A stretch of 64,000 nt of DNA from Dechloromonas denitrificans (GCF_020510665.1 NZ_CP075187.1:1508501-1572500), one strand, 5' to 3'; shown: positions 1 to 9,328, counted from the first letter of the stretch. Program-made: numbers and translations. Notes: generated from the letters alone by a model not told the origin.

Positions 1-1353
1 GTACTGCCTGATGCGCACAAGACTAAGGTCATTCGGTCGGGTACTAAGGTGTAAAGCCACAAGCAAGCGATCAGGGGAAGCTAAATGCCCTTCGCCAAAC
101 TCAATCCGCCCGAAGGTGAAAGCCTCGTCGGCTTTGGCTGTCTGCGGAAATAGCCAGTGCACGACATCCCGAATGGCTTTTGCATGTGGATACCTGTCGA
201 TGGCTGCATCACGTTCTGCCGCATGAACCTGAACAACTTCTTTGACATCGCGGAACTCCATTCGAGATCCTGGCCGTCTTCCGACAAACGCCTGCGGGGT
301 TCGGTTAAGTAGTTCGAAGACTGCGGGTGCCTTGATCATCAAGGTTGCCAAACCCAAAATATCGGCTAGATGAATTTCGCCACGTAAACCAGGCTCAATT
401 GAGCAAACAACATCGAACAACCTAACGATATCCCGTGGCTGCTCAATCAGTTCACTCAATCCATTATGGAATAGCGCCCCAAGGCGCTCGTCATCCCCTG
501 GAAAGTGGGAATCTTGTGCCTCCTTTGCCAGTCGCCCCAAGGCTTTGTTCATTAGGGCGACGCGTTGAGGAAAAGACAGCGGTGGCACAGGCAACCTCAC
601 CTGTACCACTTTGTCTAGGTAAGTTGCAGCAAACGGCACGCTCAACTTATCCAACGCGGCACTAACGTACTTCTCATCCCAGGCGAGTACATAGCCCACG
701 TTCGGCAAATCTCCTACTGCCTTGATGATGCGAACCATCTCAAAGGCCTCGGCTGGGTACAAACGATCGAGGTCGTCGAGCAGAACGACGATGCGCTGAG
801 GAAACTTTCGCAGAGCGTTTTCCAAAGCCACCTTCCTCGCTTCAATGTCTGGGGTCTTATATTCGAAGACCGCCTCGCTGGCATTACCAACAGACTCCAC
901 CACCGATTTGATGATGCTGGCCCACGGCTCTGCACCGGGAATTAACTTCAGGACGTCGAACGCCTTTGAATAAGTATTGAGTTCTTTGGCGACTTGCTTT
1001 CCCGCTTTTGCGTGATCGGTCAATTTGACAGCTTTGGCAATACTTGCCAAGAACTGTCGCAACAAGGCATCGCGATCGCCAACCAGCCACGGATTGAAAT
1101 GAACAACCACCGCCCGCTGTTTTCCCGGCTCAGCGTTCAACAACTCTTCAAGCATCGCTAGCAAAGAGGTTTTGCCACTTCCCCACGCTCCCTCAATGGA
1201 GACCACAAGCCCTGCTTTGGGCGAAATACGCCGCAAAACTTGAGAGACTTGGGCTACAAAACCGCCTCGATCCAACAGGTCCCCCACTAACGCCTCGCCT
1301 GTTCGTAGAGGTCGATCCAGCCGGAGGTCCGCAGTATTTTTTTCTTGTGTCAT
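1..1353 (-). CDS. KAP-family P-loop NTPase (C-terminus beyond window)
   Basis: The 451 codons in the window read without a stop from an ATG at 1353 and run off the left edge. Walker A is GAWGSGKTS (residues 55-63), followed by HFNPW (85-89), and Walker B is IVVLLDDLDR (188-197). The GxWGxGKTS, FNPW and DDLDR combination is characteristic of KAP NTPases, a family that includes the F-plasmid phage-exclusion protein PifA. There is no obvious membrane segment between the Walker motifs, so a soluble form is likely. Base composition looks less GC-rich than the neighbouring genes, which suggests an accessory region. Its actual role, in defence or otherwise, cannot be told from this fragment. Confidence 0.85.
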   Translation of the reverse strand, partial: MTQEKNTADLRLDRPLRTGEALVGDLLDRGGFVAQVSQVLRRISPKAGLVVSIEGAWGSGKTSLLAMLEELLNAEPGKQRAVVVHFNPWLVGDRDALLRQFLASIAKAVKLTDHAKAGKQVAKELNTYSKAFDVLKLIPGAEPWASIIKSVVESVGNASEAVFEYKTPDIEARKVALENALRKFPQRIVVLLDDLDRLYPAEAFEMVRIIKAVGDLPNVGYVLAWDEKYVSAALDKLSVPFAATYLDKVVQVRLPVPPLSFPQRVALMNKALGRLAKEAQDSHFPGDDERLGALFHNGLSELIEQPRDIVRLFDVVCSIEPGLRGEIHLADILGLATLMIKAPAVFELLNRTPQAFVGRRPGSRMEFRDVKEVVQVHAAERDAAIDRYPHAKAIRDVVHWLFPQTAKADEAFTFGRIEFGEGHLASPDRLLVALHLSTRPNDLSLVRIRQY

Positions 1354-1824
1354 CGCTTCAGCCCCTATACCTGTTAATAGGTCTACTGTATTCCATTGTC
1401 GTTATCAAACGATAGGCTGATTGCTTGAGTTTCACAGGGGGGTAAATTTGCCGCTCAAATTGTTTCTCTGTTGAACGACTGGTCTATAGGGTGATGCAGA
1501 CCTAAACAGCCAAAATCTTGAACGTCCGAAAAGACCGAACAGCTGCCTATGAATATTCGTGCCGAGTGACCGCTCTACTCAGACACCCAGCACTGATCCA
1601 TTGAAGGGTTGAGCGGTAACAGCGGCTCAGACCCCGTCACTTTCCGCCACCAAGATCAGCCATCAATCACAATGGTGGCTGACTCGCAGTCGCCAGCGTA
1701 TAGCGCCAATGCAAACCACCGTTCAAAGGTCAAAGTCGTGCTGGTTTGAGTTCTTTCAAATCCCCTCTATGCGGGTTTTAGGCTTCGGCGTAGGATTTGA
1801 AAAAATGACATTTGGGGCATCGAA
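1354..1824. other. 471-bp stretch without a recognised gene
   Basis: This lies between the divergent KAP NTPase and histidine kinase genes. I see no open frame with a plausible start and ribosome binding site, no RNA gene and no long repeat. It must hold the promoters of both divergent genes. Its mixed, uneven composition could mean decayed coding sequence, but I cannot name a parent. Confidence 0.5.
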
Positions 1825-3591
1825 ATGAACGCAGGAAAGCGTGATTGGTTGCCGTATTCAGCTGGCACGATGGTCGTGATTCTGTTTGTCACCAGTCTTG
1901 CCGCATTTGCTTTTTATTTTGAAAAGCAACGTCATCTCGAACGAGCCCAGGTTGCGACGAACAATATCGTTCAACTCCTGGCCCAGAACACCAGCAACCT
2001 GTTCGATAAAATCGATATTGCCCTTCAGTCCGGCGCTCTTTTTCACCAGCACCAGCACATTCCGGGGCCGTTCAAATCTGTCGAGCTCAATAATTACCTC
2101 AATAGTCTTGAGCCTGTAACGCCAGAGGTCGATAGCATCCGCATCATGGATGAGCACGGTATCGTGCGTTTTGGTCACGATGTTCCGATCTCGCCGCGAA
2201 TTGACCTGAGTGATCGCGCTTATTTTTTGAAAGCCCGCGATGATCCTGCTTTTAACGGCAAGCTGATTGTTGACGGTCCCCTGTTCGCTCGCATCTCTCA
2301 AAAATGGGTGGTTATCTTTGCCCGCCGCTTGAACAAGCCCGATGGATCGTTCGCGGGCGTCATCTACGCCAATCTGGAAACAAGCCAGCTCGAAAAATCC
2401 TTATCGGCGATTGCCCTGGGGTCGAATGGCGCTGCAACTATACGCACGACAGATTTTGCGTTGGTGCACCGGGTTCCGGATACCAGGAATGCCGTTGGCA
2501 GCAAAAATGTATCAGCCGAGTTGAAAGAGATTGTTGCCAACAGGCCGGATGGTGGGGAGTACATCGCGACGACAGCCCTGGATGGTATCGAGCGAAGCAA
2601 TGCATACCGCAAAGTGGGTAGCTATCCCTTCTATGTCATCGTCGGGCTTGCGACACAGGATTATCTGGGCAATTCGCAGCAAAATCTGATGATCATCGTC
2701 GGTTTGGCGCTATTGACCATTTTGCTCAGCGTGTCGGCCAGTTATCGTGCTTATCGCGCTCATCAAAAGGTTGCCAGCGATTTGTTCGAACGCAATCAAC
2801 TCAATGACGCTCTTCAAAATGCACTTGAGCAGCGCGACCGGCTCAATACCGAGCTTGCGGATAAAGCCAAGGAAGCCGAGGTGGCAAGCAAGGCGAAAAG
2901 TGCCTTCCTTTCAAACATGAGTCATGAGTTGCGAACGCCGTTGCACCAGATCGAAGGCTTGACTCGTTTGTTGGGCAGAGAGGCCGTGACTGAACGCCAG
3001 ACAGATCGCATCAATAATCTGGTTTCGGCTGTCCAGCGCATGACCTCGCTGATCGATGCAGTACTTGAATTGACCAAGATCGAGTCTGGTAGCCTCGACT
3101 TGTCTGAAGAAATCATCGATCTGCATGAACTGGTCAGCGCAGCGTTGGCTCAATTCCAGCCCGAAGCCGCTGCAAAAAATCTTGTGCTGGAAGCGCATGA
3201 CATTACTTCCCTTCCTGTCGTCATCGGGGACAAAGTGCATGTTCACCTGGCCTTGAAGAACTACCTTGCCAATGCGCTACGTTTCACCCAGGTCGGGAAA
3301 ATTGGACTCAGTGTCGTTGTGATGCGGGAAGACGAGTTGAGCTTCCTGATTCGCTTTGAAGTCGAAGACACGGGATTGGGTATCCAGCCGGAAGACATGC
3401 CCCGACTGTTCAATATTTTTGAGCAGGTCGACAACTCAACGACAAGGCGTTTTGGCGGCCTGGGGATCGGGCTGGCGATGACTCGAAAAATCGCCGAGGC
3501 TCTGGGCGGTGAAACGGGTTGTGAGAGCATTCACGGGCAAGGAAGCAAGTTCTGGTTTTCTGTCAGGTTGAAAAAGATTTCAAAGCACTGA
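1825..3591 (+). CDS. Membrane sensor histidine kinase, orphan
   Basis: A 588-residue hybrid-free sensor kinase. A first membrane segment lies near residues 13-31, then a periplasmic sensor domain of about 250 residues with a Cache-like look, and a second membrane segment near 289-310. The kinase core follows: H-box SHELRTPLHQIE with the phospho-accepting His near 370, N-box KNYLANALRFT near 480, G1 box DTGLGI near 514 and G2 box GLGIGLAM near 545. There is no receiver domain and no response-regulator gene next to it, so its partner must be encoded elsewhere. The signal is unknown. The ATG is preceded only by a weak GGGG. Confidence 0.9.
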   Translation: MNAGKRDWLPYSAGTMVVILFVTSLAAFAFYFEKQRHLERAQVATNNIVQLLAQNTSNLFDKIDIALQSGALFHQHQHIPGPFKSVELNNYLNSLEPVTPEVDSIRIMDEHGIVRFGHDVPISPRIDLSDRAYFLKARDDPAFNGKLIVDGPLFARISQKWVVIFARRLNKPDGSFAGVIYANLETSQLEKSLSAIALGSNGAATIRTTDFALVHRVPDTRNAVGSKNVSAELKEIVANRPDGGEYIATTALDGIERSNAYRKVGSYPFYVIVGLATQDYLGNSQQNLMIIVGLALLTILLSVSASYRAYRAHQKVASDLFERNQLNDALQNALEQRDRLNTELADKAKEAEVASKAKSAFLSNMSHELRTPLHQIEGLTRLLGREAVTERQTDRINNLVSAVQRMTSLIDAVLELTKIESGSLDLSEEIIDLHELVSAALAQFQPEAAAKNLVLEAHDITSLPVVIGDKVHVHLALKNYLANALRFTQVGKIGLSVVVMREDELSFLIRFEVEDTGLGIQPEDMPRLFNIFEQVDNSTTRRFGGLGIGLAMTRKIAEALGGETGCESIHGQGSKFWFSVRLKKISKH

Positions 3592-3751
3592 GTTTCTGCG
3601 CCAAGGCGGCATCGTTCGAAAATCAGCCGCTGGAGCCGCTGCACAGTCAACGTTTCCTGGCGCTTCAAACTGCCAAGAAGCTCAGTTTTCCAATCGGGAA
3701 ACCCGGATAATGGCGGCCAATTCGTTTTGAACGCCATTTTGGAAGCCCCGC

Positions 3752-5944
3752 ATGGAAATCAAGGTCAACTTTCTCGACAAACTTCGTCTCGAGGCCAAAT
3801 TCGACGACTTTACGGTCATCGCCGATCAGCCCATCCGCTACAAGGGTGATGGCTCGGCGCCGGGACCGTTCGATTACTTTTTGGCTTCGTCGGCCTTGTG
3901 TGCGGCTTATTTCGTGAAGTTGTACTGCGACACGCGCAATATTCCGACCGAACACATCCGCCTGTCGCAAAACAACATCGTCGATCCGGAAAACCGTTAC
4001 CAGCAGACTTTCAAGATCCAGGTCGAGTTGCCGCCGGATATTTCGGCCAAGGACCGGCTGGGCATTTTGCGCTCCATCGACCGGTGTACCGTGAAAAAGG
4101 TCGTGCAGACCGGCCCGGAGTTCATCATCGAGGAAGTCGAGAATCTGGATGCCGACGCGCAGGCGCTGCTGACCATCAATCCGGATGCCGAGACGCAGAC
4201 TTTCATCGCCGGCAAGGATTTACCGCTGGAACAGACCATCGCCAACATGTCCGGCCTGCTCGCCGGGCTGGGCATCAAGATCGAGATCGCCTCGTGGCGC
4301 AACCTGGTGCCCAACGTCTGGTCGCTGCACATCCGCGACGCGCATTCGCCGATGTGCTTTACCAACGGCAAGGGGGCGACCAAGGAAAGTGCGCTGGCTT
4401 CGGCGCTGGGCGAGTACATCGAGCGCCTGAGCTGCAACCATTTCTACAACGATCAGTTCTGGGGTGAGGAATTCGCCAACGCGCCCTTCGTGCATTACCC
4501 GAATGAGCGCTGGTTCAAGCCCGGCAAGAAGGATGCGTTGCCCAAGGGCCTGCTCGACGACTACACGCTGGAAATCTACAACCCGGACGGTGAACTGCGC
4601 GCCTCACATCTTTTTGATACCAACTCCGGCAATACCGAGCGCGGCGTCTGCGCGCTGCCCTACATGCGCCAGTCGGACGGCGAAACGGTGTATTTCCCGA
4701 CCAACCTGATCGACAACCTATTCCTGAGCAACGGCATGAGCGCCGGCAACACGCTGGCGGAGGCGCAGGTGCAGTGCCTGTCGGAAATCTTCGAGCGGGC
4801 CGTCAAACGCGAAATCCTCGAAGGCGAAATCGCGCTGCCCGACGTGCCGGCCGAGGTGCTGGCCAAATACCCCGGCATCGTCGCCGGCATTGCCGAACTG
4901 GAAAAACAGGGTTTCCCGGTGCTGGTCAAGGACGCCTCGCTCGGCGGCCAGTTCCCGGTGATGTGCGTGACCCTGATGAACCCGCGCACCGGCGGCGTGT
5001 TTGCCTCCTTCGGCGCCCACCCCAGCCTGGAAGTGGCGCTCGAACGCAGCCTGACAGAGCTGCTGCAGGGCCGCAGCTTTGAAGGCCTGAACGACCTGCC
5101 GCGGCCGACCTTCGAGAGCAACGCTGTCACCGAACCGAACAACTTCGTCGAGCACTTCATCGATTCGAGCGGCGTTGTGTCCTGGCGCTTTTTCAGTGCC
5201 AAGGCCGATTACGACTTCGTCGAGTGGGATTTCTCCGGCCAGGGTGAAAACTCCAACGCCGATGAAGCCGCCACGCTGTTCGGCATCCTCGAAGCCATGG
5301 GCAAGGAAGTGTACATGGCGGTCTACGACCAGCTCGGCGCCAACGCTTGCCGCATCCTGGTGCCCGGCTACTCGGAAATCTACCCGGTCGACGACCTGAT
5401 CTGGGACAACACCAATAAGGCGCTGGCCTTCCGCGAAGACATCCTGAACCTGCACCGTCTCGACGATGCGGCGCTGGAAGCCTTGCTGGAGCGCCTGGAA
5501 GAGAGCGAACTCGACGACTACACCGATATCATCACGCTGATCGGCGTCGAGTTCGACGAGAACACCGACTGGGGCCAACTGACGATTCTGGAGTTGAAGC
5601 TGTTGATCAATCTCGCGTTGCAGGATTTCGCAGCCGCCAAGGAACAGGTCGAAGCCTACCTGCAGTACAACGAAAACACCGCCGAGCGCGGCCTGTTCTA
5701 CCAGGCGGTCAATGTGGTGCTGGAAGTGCTGCTCGATGACGAGTTGGAACTGGAAGACTACGAAACCAACTTCCGCCGCATGTTCGGCAACGAACGCATG
5801 GATGCCGTGCTCGGCTCGGTCGATGGCAGTCTCCGTTTCCATGGCCTGGCGCCGACCAATATGCAGCTTGAAGGTCTCGACCGCCACCAGCGGCTGATCG
5901 ACAGCTATCGCAAGGCGCACGCGGCGCGGGGCAGGGCAGGTTGA
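3752..5944 (+). CDS. ycaO: OsmC-YcaO fusion protein, RimO accessory factor
   Basis: A 730-residue protein. Residues 1 to about 140 form an OsmC-like domain keeping both redox cysteines (Cys50 in SSALCAAYF and Cys112 in SIDRCTVKK). A YcaO domain follows, with the ATP-binding signatures GEYIERLSC and QCLSEIFERAVKREI, and an acidic helical C-terminal region resembling the tail of E. coli YcaO. E. coli YcaO (about 586 residues, no OsmC domain) supports RimO-dependent methylthiolation of ribosomal protein S12. The fusion form is known in proteobacteria. It stands alone: no RiPP precursor or rimO gene is adjacent, so an S12-related role is more likely than peptide natural-product synthesis. Confidence 0.9.
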   Translation: MEIKVNFLDKLRLEAKFDDFTVIADQPIRYKGDGSAPGPFDYFLASSALCAAYFVKLYCDTRNIPTEHIRLSQNNIVDPENRYQQTFKIQVELPPDISAKDRLGILRSIDRCTVKKVVQTGPEFIIEEVENLDADAQALLTINPDAETQTFIAGKDLPLEQTIANMSGLLAGLGIKIEIASWRNLVPNVWSLHIRDAHSPMCFTNGKGATKESALASALGEYIERLSCNHFYNDQFWGEEFANAPFVHYPNERWFKPGKKDALPKGLLDDYTLEIYNPDGELRASHLFDTNSGNTERGVCALPYMRQSDGETVYFPTNLIDNLFLSNGMSAGNTLAEAQVQCLSEIFERAVKREILEGEIALPDVPAEVLAKYPGIVAGIAELEKQGFPVLVKDASLGGQFPVMCVTLMNPRTGGVFASFGAHPSLEVALERSLTELLQGRSFEGLNDLPRPTFESNAVTEPNNFVEHFIDSSGVVSWRFFSAKADYDFVEWDFSGQGENSNADEAATLFGILEAMGKEVYMAVYDQLGANACRILVPGYSEIYPVDDLIWDNTNKALAFREDILNLHRLDDAALEALLERLEESELDDYTDIITLIGVEFDENTDWGQLTILELKLLINLALQDFAAAKEQVEAYLQYNENTAERGLFYQAVNVVLEVLLDDELELEDYETNFRRMFGNERMDAVLGSVDGSLRFHGLAPTNMQLEGLDRHQRLIDSYRKAHAARGRAG

Positions 5945-5963
5945 CCTGACCGAACCGGACGTT

Positions 5964-6020
5964 TGTAACAGACAGAACTTTTGATCCGTGTGGGTTTCAG
6001 AAATCCACACTTCTGTTACA
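5964..6020. promoter_or_regulatory. Nested inverted repeats upstream of the metal-export operon
   Basis: Outer arms TGTAACAG (5964-5971) and CTGTTACA (6013-6020) are perfect complements. They enclose a second inverted repeat, GTGTGGGTTT (5988-5997) and AAATCCACAC (6001-6010), with one mismatch. The block ends 8 bp before the start of the CzcI/CopL-like gene and has no T-run, so it looks more like operator sequence or a structured leader than a terminator. The binding protein is unknown. Confidence 0.5.
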
Positions 6021-6028
6021 TTGCCGCC

Positions 6029-6409
6029 ATGCGTTCCCTGATTCGCTCCCTCTCTCGTGCCATGCTGTTCGTCATGCTGGTCACCGTCTTCGCGCCGAGT
6101 TTCGGCTGGGAAGCAGTGTCCGCGACAGTCGGCCACGAAGAAATGGCGGTCGCCGATCAGGATGTGCATATGGCGCATGAAGCGCACGCCGACTGCGATG
6201 GCTGTGACAGCCATGCGGCAGCACCGTGCGACGATCTTCGCCACCATTGTTGTCCCGGCCACGTATTGGGGCACATGAGTGGCGGAATCACGAGCATTTC
6301 GACGCCGATTTTGCCTTTGCCGCGGCTTTTCGCGGTCAACGGTCAAACCGACCGGTTTTCCTCGCGCATTCCCGAAGGGCTCGAACGCCCGCCCAGATTC
6401 GCCGCCTGA
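6029..6409 (+). CDS. CzcI/CopL-like exported metal-associated protein
   Basis: A 126-residue protein with an N-terminal signal peptide (basic MRSLIRSLSRA, then a hydrophobic core ending near ...GWEAVSA). The middle is rich in His, Cys and acidic residues (HEEM, HMAHEAHADCDGCDSH, DDLRHHCCPGH), and the end carries GLERPPR, as is common in CzcI/CopL/DUF2946-type proteins. These lie at the head of czc or cop operons and are thought to bind metal in the periplasm and influence operon induction. The ATG at 6029 is chosen because the signal peptide begins there; a TTG at 5981 would put coding sequence in the inverted repeats. The operon neighbours support a metal role. Confidence 0.65.
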   Translation: MRSLIRSLSRAMLFVMLVTVFAPSFGWEAVSATVGHEEMAVADQDVHMAHEAHADCDGCDSHAAAPCDDLRHHCCPGHVLGHMSGGITSISTPILPLPRLFAVNGQTDRFSSRIPEGLERPPRFAA

Positions 6410-6510
6410 TCCGCGGCGGTCTGCCCATTTCCCTTGATGTTTGAAGGCCCTTTGCGGGCCTGATGCGGCATGCCGCCGGTTGTTCGAATCTTGCAACCGG
6501 AGGAATCCCC

Positions 6511-7719
6511 ATGCGAAGCCTTTTCTGCATCGCACCTGTTATTGTTTTAAGTTGGTCAATCAGCCTGCCTGTGCTGGCCGAAACGCGCCTGGCTCAGGTG
6601 TTTGAACAAGCCTGGCAACGTCAGCCGGCTGCGGCCGCCCTGGCTGAGCGCGAACGTGGCGTGGCGGCGCAAATGCGCGCGGCCAGTGCGTGGACCGCGA
6701 CACCGCCGAGTCTTGAACTGGCGACGCGCAGCGATCGTTTCAATCAACGCAATGGCGCCCAGGAACATGAAGTCGGCCTGGTCTTGCCGCTCTGGCTACC
6801 CGGTGAGCGCAGTAGCAGTCAGGCACTGGCCGAAGCCGAGGGGCAGGCCCTGAATGGTCGTGAACAAAGCCTGCGTCTGCGTCTGGCCCAGCTTTTCCGC
6901 GAAACCTGGTGGAACTGGCAGTTGGCCGAAAATGAGTCCGCACTGGCTGGCGAACGGGTGAATGCGGCCCGACGCTTGCGCGATGATGTGGCCCGCCGTT
7001 TTGCCGCGGGTGATTTGTCGCGTGCCGATCTGAACCAGGCGGAAGGTGCCCTGGCGCAGTCCCAGGCATTGCAGGCCGAAGCGCTGGCCCAGCAGTTGAC
7101 GGCCAGCTATCGCCTTGAAAGCCTGACCGGCCAGCCGGTCGACACGGCGAATGTCCAGCCCGAGCCTGTACCGGCCGGCGCCGCTACCCGGCATCCCGCG
7201 CTGCAGGCACTTCAGGCGAGGCTTGAAGTGGCTCGCCGCAATGTCGATCTGGCGCGCGCCCAGACCCGGGCCAATCCTGAAATCGCCTTGTCAACGCGGC
7301 GCGACCGCAGCGCCACCGGCGAACCGGTCGATCAGACCTGGGCGCTGGCCTTGCGCATTCCGTTCTCATCCGGCCCGCGTCAGGATGCAAGAGTGGCGAC
7401 GGCCAATGCCGAAGCCATCGAACTGGGCATCGAGCTTGAACGCGAGCAGGAGCGCATGACACGCGAAACCGCCGCCGTGCAATTGCAACTTGCTGCCGCC
7501 CGGCAGCAACTCTCGGCCGCCGAGCAGCGTCGTCGCCTGGCACTGGAGAACCGCGGGTTTTACGAAAAATCATTCCGCCTTGGCGAAAGCGATCTACCGA
7601 CGCGCTTGCGCATCGAAAGCGAGGCTTTTGAGGCCGAACGGGCATTGGGTCGGACGCGCATCGCGCTGGCCCTGACCATCTCGCAATTGCGCCAGAGTCT
7701 TGGCCTGCTGCCGGAATAA
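6511..7719 (+). CDS. TolC-family outer-membrane efflux protein (CzcC-like)
   Basis: A 402-residue outer-membrane channel protein of a heavy-metal RND exporter. A signal peptide (IVLSWSISLPVLAE) is followed by long Ala/Gln/Glu-rich helices arranged as two repeats, typical of the TolC/CzcC fold. The start is ATG 6511, 6 bp after a GGAGGA-type ribosome binding site; an in-frame upstream start would place non-signal sequence before the signal peptide. It is followed 11 bp later by the membrane-anchored protein gene, then the adaptor and pump genes, in the order C-x-B-A. The trimer would span the outer membrane and join the adaptor in the periplasm. Confidence 0.88.
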   Translation: MRSLFCIAPVIVLSWSISLPVLAETRLAQVFEQAWQRQPAAAALAERERGVAAQMRAASAWTATPPSLELATRSDRFNQRNGAQEHEVGLVLPLWLPGERSSSQALAEAEGQALNGREQSLRLRLAQLFRETWWNWQLAENESALAGERVNAARRLRDDVARRFAAGDLSRADLNQAEGALAQSQALQAEALAQQLTASYRLESLTGQPVDTANVQPEPVPAGAATRHPALQALQARLEVARRNVDLARAQTRANPEIALSTRRDRSATGEPVDQTWALALRIPFSSGPRQDARVATANAEAIELGIELEREQERMTRETAAVQLQLAAARQQLSAAEQRRRLALENRGFYEKSFRLGESDLPTRLRIESEAFEAERALGRTRIALALTISQLRQSLGLLPE

Positions 7720-7730
7720 GGAGTTATCTG

Positions 7731-8225
7731 ATGAAATTACGTTATTTATGCTTGTTGACCGCAGCATGGCTGCTGGCCAGCAATGGATACGCCACTGCCG
7801 GGGAAATTCCCGTCGCGCAGGCGGAAAGCGACAGTTTTGAAGTCGTCGGGCGGCTTGAGTCGGAAGGCTTTGTCTTTTATGTCGACCGCAGTGACAGCAA
7901 CGCTCCTGTGCTCGGTGCCCAGCTTGAAATCGAGCAGGGCGGGGTGAGCCGCAAGGCTGTTTTTCGTCCGGCGCAGGGCGATTACCTGGTGGCTGATGGC
8001 GAATGGCTGAAGACCCTGCGCCAGCCCGGAGAGCATCTGCTTGGCGTGACCCTGGTGGCCGGCGAGGAAAGCGATCTGCTCAGTCTGAATCTTGATGTGC
8101 ACGCCGAGTCGACCGCGGCAATCAAGGTCGATGGCTGGGGGAGCGTACTGGCCGGCGTGGCCGTATTGATCAGCTTGCTTGGCCTGCTGATCCTGAGCCG
8201 CTTTCGCAAAGGAGCCGCCAAATGA
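7731..8225 (+). CDS. Periplasmic membrane-anchored protein in the metal-efflux operon
   Basis: A 164-residue protein with a signal peptide (residues 1-23), a periplasmic beta-rich stretch of about 110 residues, and one C-terminal membrane helix (SVLAGVAVLISLLGLLILS) followed by a basic tail RFRKGAAK. I do not recognise a named family. Its place between the outer-membrane gene and the adaptor gene, with its stop codon inside the ATGA that starts the adaptor gene, shows co-translation with the exporter. The topology suggests a periplasmic domain held at the inner membrane, perhaps handling metal for or assembling with the pump. There are no His or Cys clusters, so direct metal binding is not obvious. 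Confidence 0.75.
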   Translation: MKLRYLCLLTAAWLLASNGYATAGEIPVAQAESDSFEVVGRLESEGFVFYVDRSDSNAPVLGAQLEIEQGGVSRKAVFRPAQGDYLVADGEWLKTLRQPGEHLLGVTLVAGEESDLLSLNLDVHAESTAAIKVDGWGSVLAGVAVLISLLGLLILSRFRKGAAK

Positions 8226-9328
8226 GCCGGGCTATCGTTTTCGCCGTGCTGCTTGCCGGCATCAATCTGTCCGTCATGGCGCACGAAGGGCATGACGATG
8301 AAAAAAAACCGGCTGCCGTGCTGGGGAATTCGCCGCTGCGTCTGCCGGATGGCGCTATTTTCCTGCCCAAGTCGGCGCAGCGTGGCATGGGGGTTTTAAC
8401 CCTGAAAACCGCCGAGGCGGAATTGCCGAAAAGTATCGAACTGCCCGGTCGGGTGATCATGGACCCGCATCTCGGCGGTCGGGTTCAGGCGATGATTCCG
8501 GGCCGTATCGAAGCTGCCGGACCGCATGGTTTGCCGGCTGCCGGCAGCAAGGTGAAAAAAGGCGAGGTGCTGGCTTGGGTCGTGCCTTCGGCCGGGGCCA
8601 TTGAGCGCGCCAACCAGTCAGCCCTGCTGGCCGAGTTGAAGGCCAGTCTCGGGCTGGCTGAAAAACGTCTGAATCGTCTGCATGAACTGGCGGATACGGT
8701 GCCCAAGAAGGAAATCGAAGCCTCGGAAAGCGAGGTCGCCAGTCTGAAAGGCCGGCTGGCCGCTGTTGGCGGTGGCTTGTCGGGGCGTGAAGCCCTGGTG
8801 GCGCCGGTTGGCGGGGTGTTGGCGGCAAGTAATGCGGTCGTCGGTCAGGTGGTTGAGCCACGCGAGTTGATTTTCGAGATCATCGATCCGGATAGCCTGC
8901 ATATCGAAGCGACTGCCTATGATCCGCTGGCGCTCGATCAGGTGGCCGAGGCGACGGTTGCCCTCGGTGAGCGCAGCGTCAGGCTGAGTTATGTCGGTGC
9001 GCCGCGCCGCCTGCGTGAACAAGCCTTGCCCTTGATTTTCGAAAACCATGCCACCGGTGCCGGATTGACCCTGCCGCTGGGTCAGCCGGTCAAGATCCAG
9101 GTCAGGATGAAGACGATGCTGCGCGGCATGCCATTGCCGATGGCTGCCCTGACGCGCAATGCGGCAAATCAGACGATTGTCTGGGTCAAGGCCCAGCCGG
9201 AGCGTTTTGAGGCCCGTGTTGTCCAGACACAGCCGCTCGACGGGGTTCAGGTGCTGGTCAGCGCCGGTTTGAAGCCTGATGAGCGCGTCGTGATTCAGGG
9301 CGCCAGCCTGATTTCGCAGATTCGCTAG
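8222..9328 (+). CDS. RND efflux periplasmic adaptor subunit (CzcB-like)
   Basis: A 368-residue membrane-fusion protein. The signal peptide ends near VMAHEGHDDEKKP, and this short His/acidic stretch after it is common in metal adaptors. A barrel-sandwich (lipoyl-like) hybrid domain follows (GRVIMDPHLGGRVQAMIPGRI, KVKKGEVLAWV), with an alpha-hairpin near residues 125-175 and beta-barrel and membrane-proximal domains (LSYVGAP, GLKPDERVVIQGASLI). It links the RND pump to the outer-membrane channel. It begins in a 4-bp ATGA overlap with the preceding gene, and the pump gene follows after 10 bp with a GGAG site. Confidence 0.9.
   Translation: MSRAIVFAVLLAGINLSVMAHEGHDDEKKPAAVLGNSPLRLPDGAIFLPKSAQRGMGVLTLKTAEAELPKSIELPGRVIMDPHLGGRVQAMIPGRIEAAGPHGLPAAGSKVKKGEVLAWVVPSAGAIERANQSALLAELKASLGLAEKRLNRLHELADTVPKKEIEASESEVASLKGRLAAVGGGLSGREALVAPVGGVLAASNAVVGQVVEPRELIFEIIDPDSLHIEATAYDPLALDQVAEATVALGERSVRLSYVGAPRRLREQALPLIFENHATGAGLTLPLGQPVKIQVRMKTMLRGMPLPMAALTRNAANQTIVWVKAQPERFEARVVQTQPLDGVQVLVSAGLKPDERVVIQGASLISQIR

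Noticed and set aside
1354..1824. CRISPR array or integration site in the left intergenic region
   Set aside because: No regularly spaced repeats, no tRNA and no direct repeats were found there.
4718..6535. A 605-codon minus-strand frame across ycaO and the CzcI-like gene
   Set aside because: It crosses two well-supported plus-strand genes and encodes no recognisable motif.
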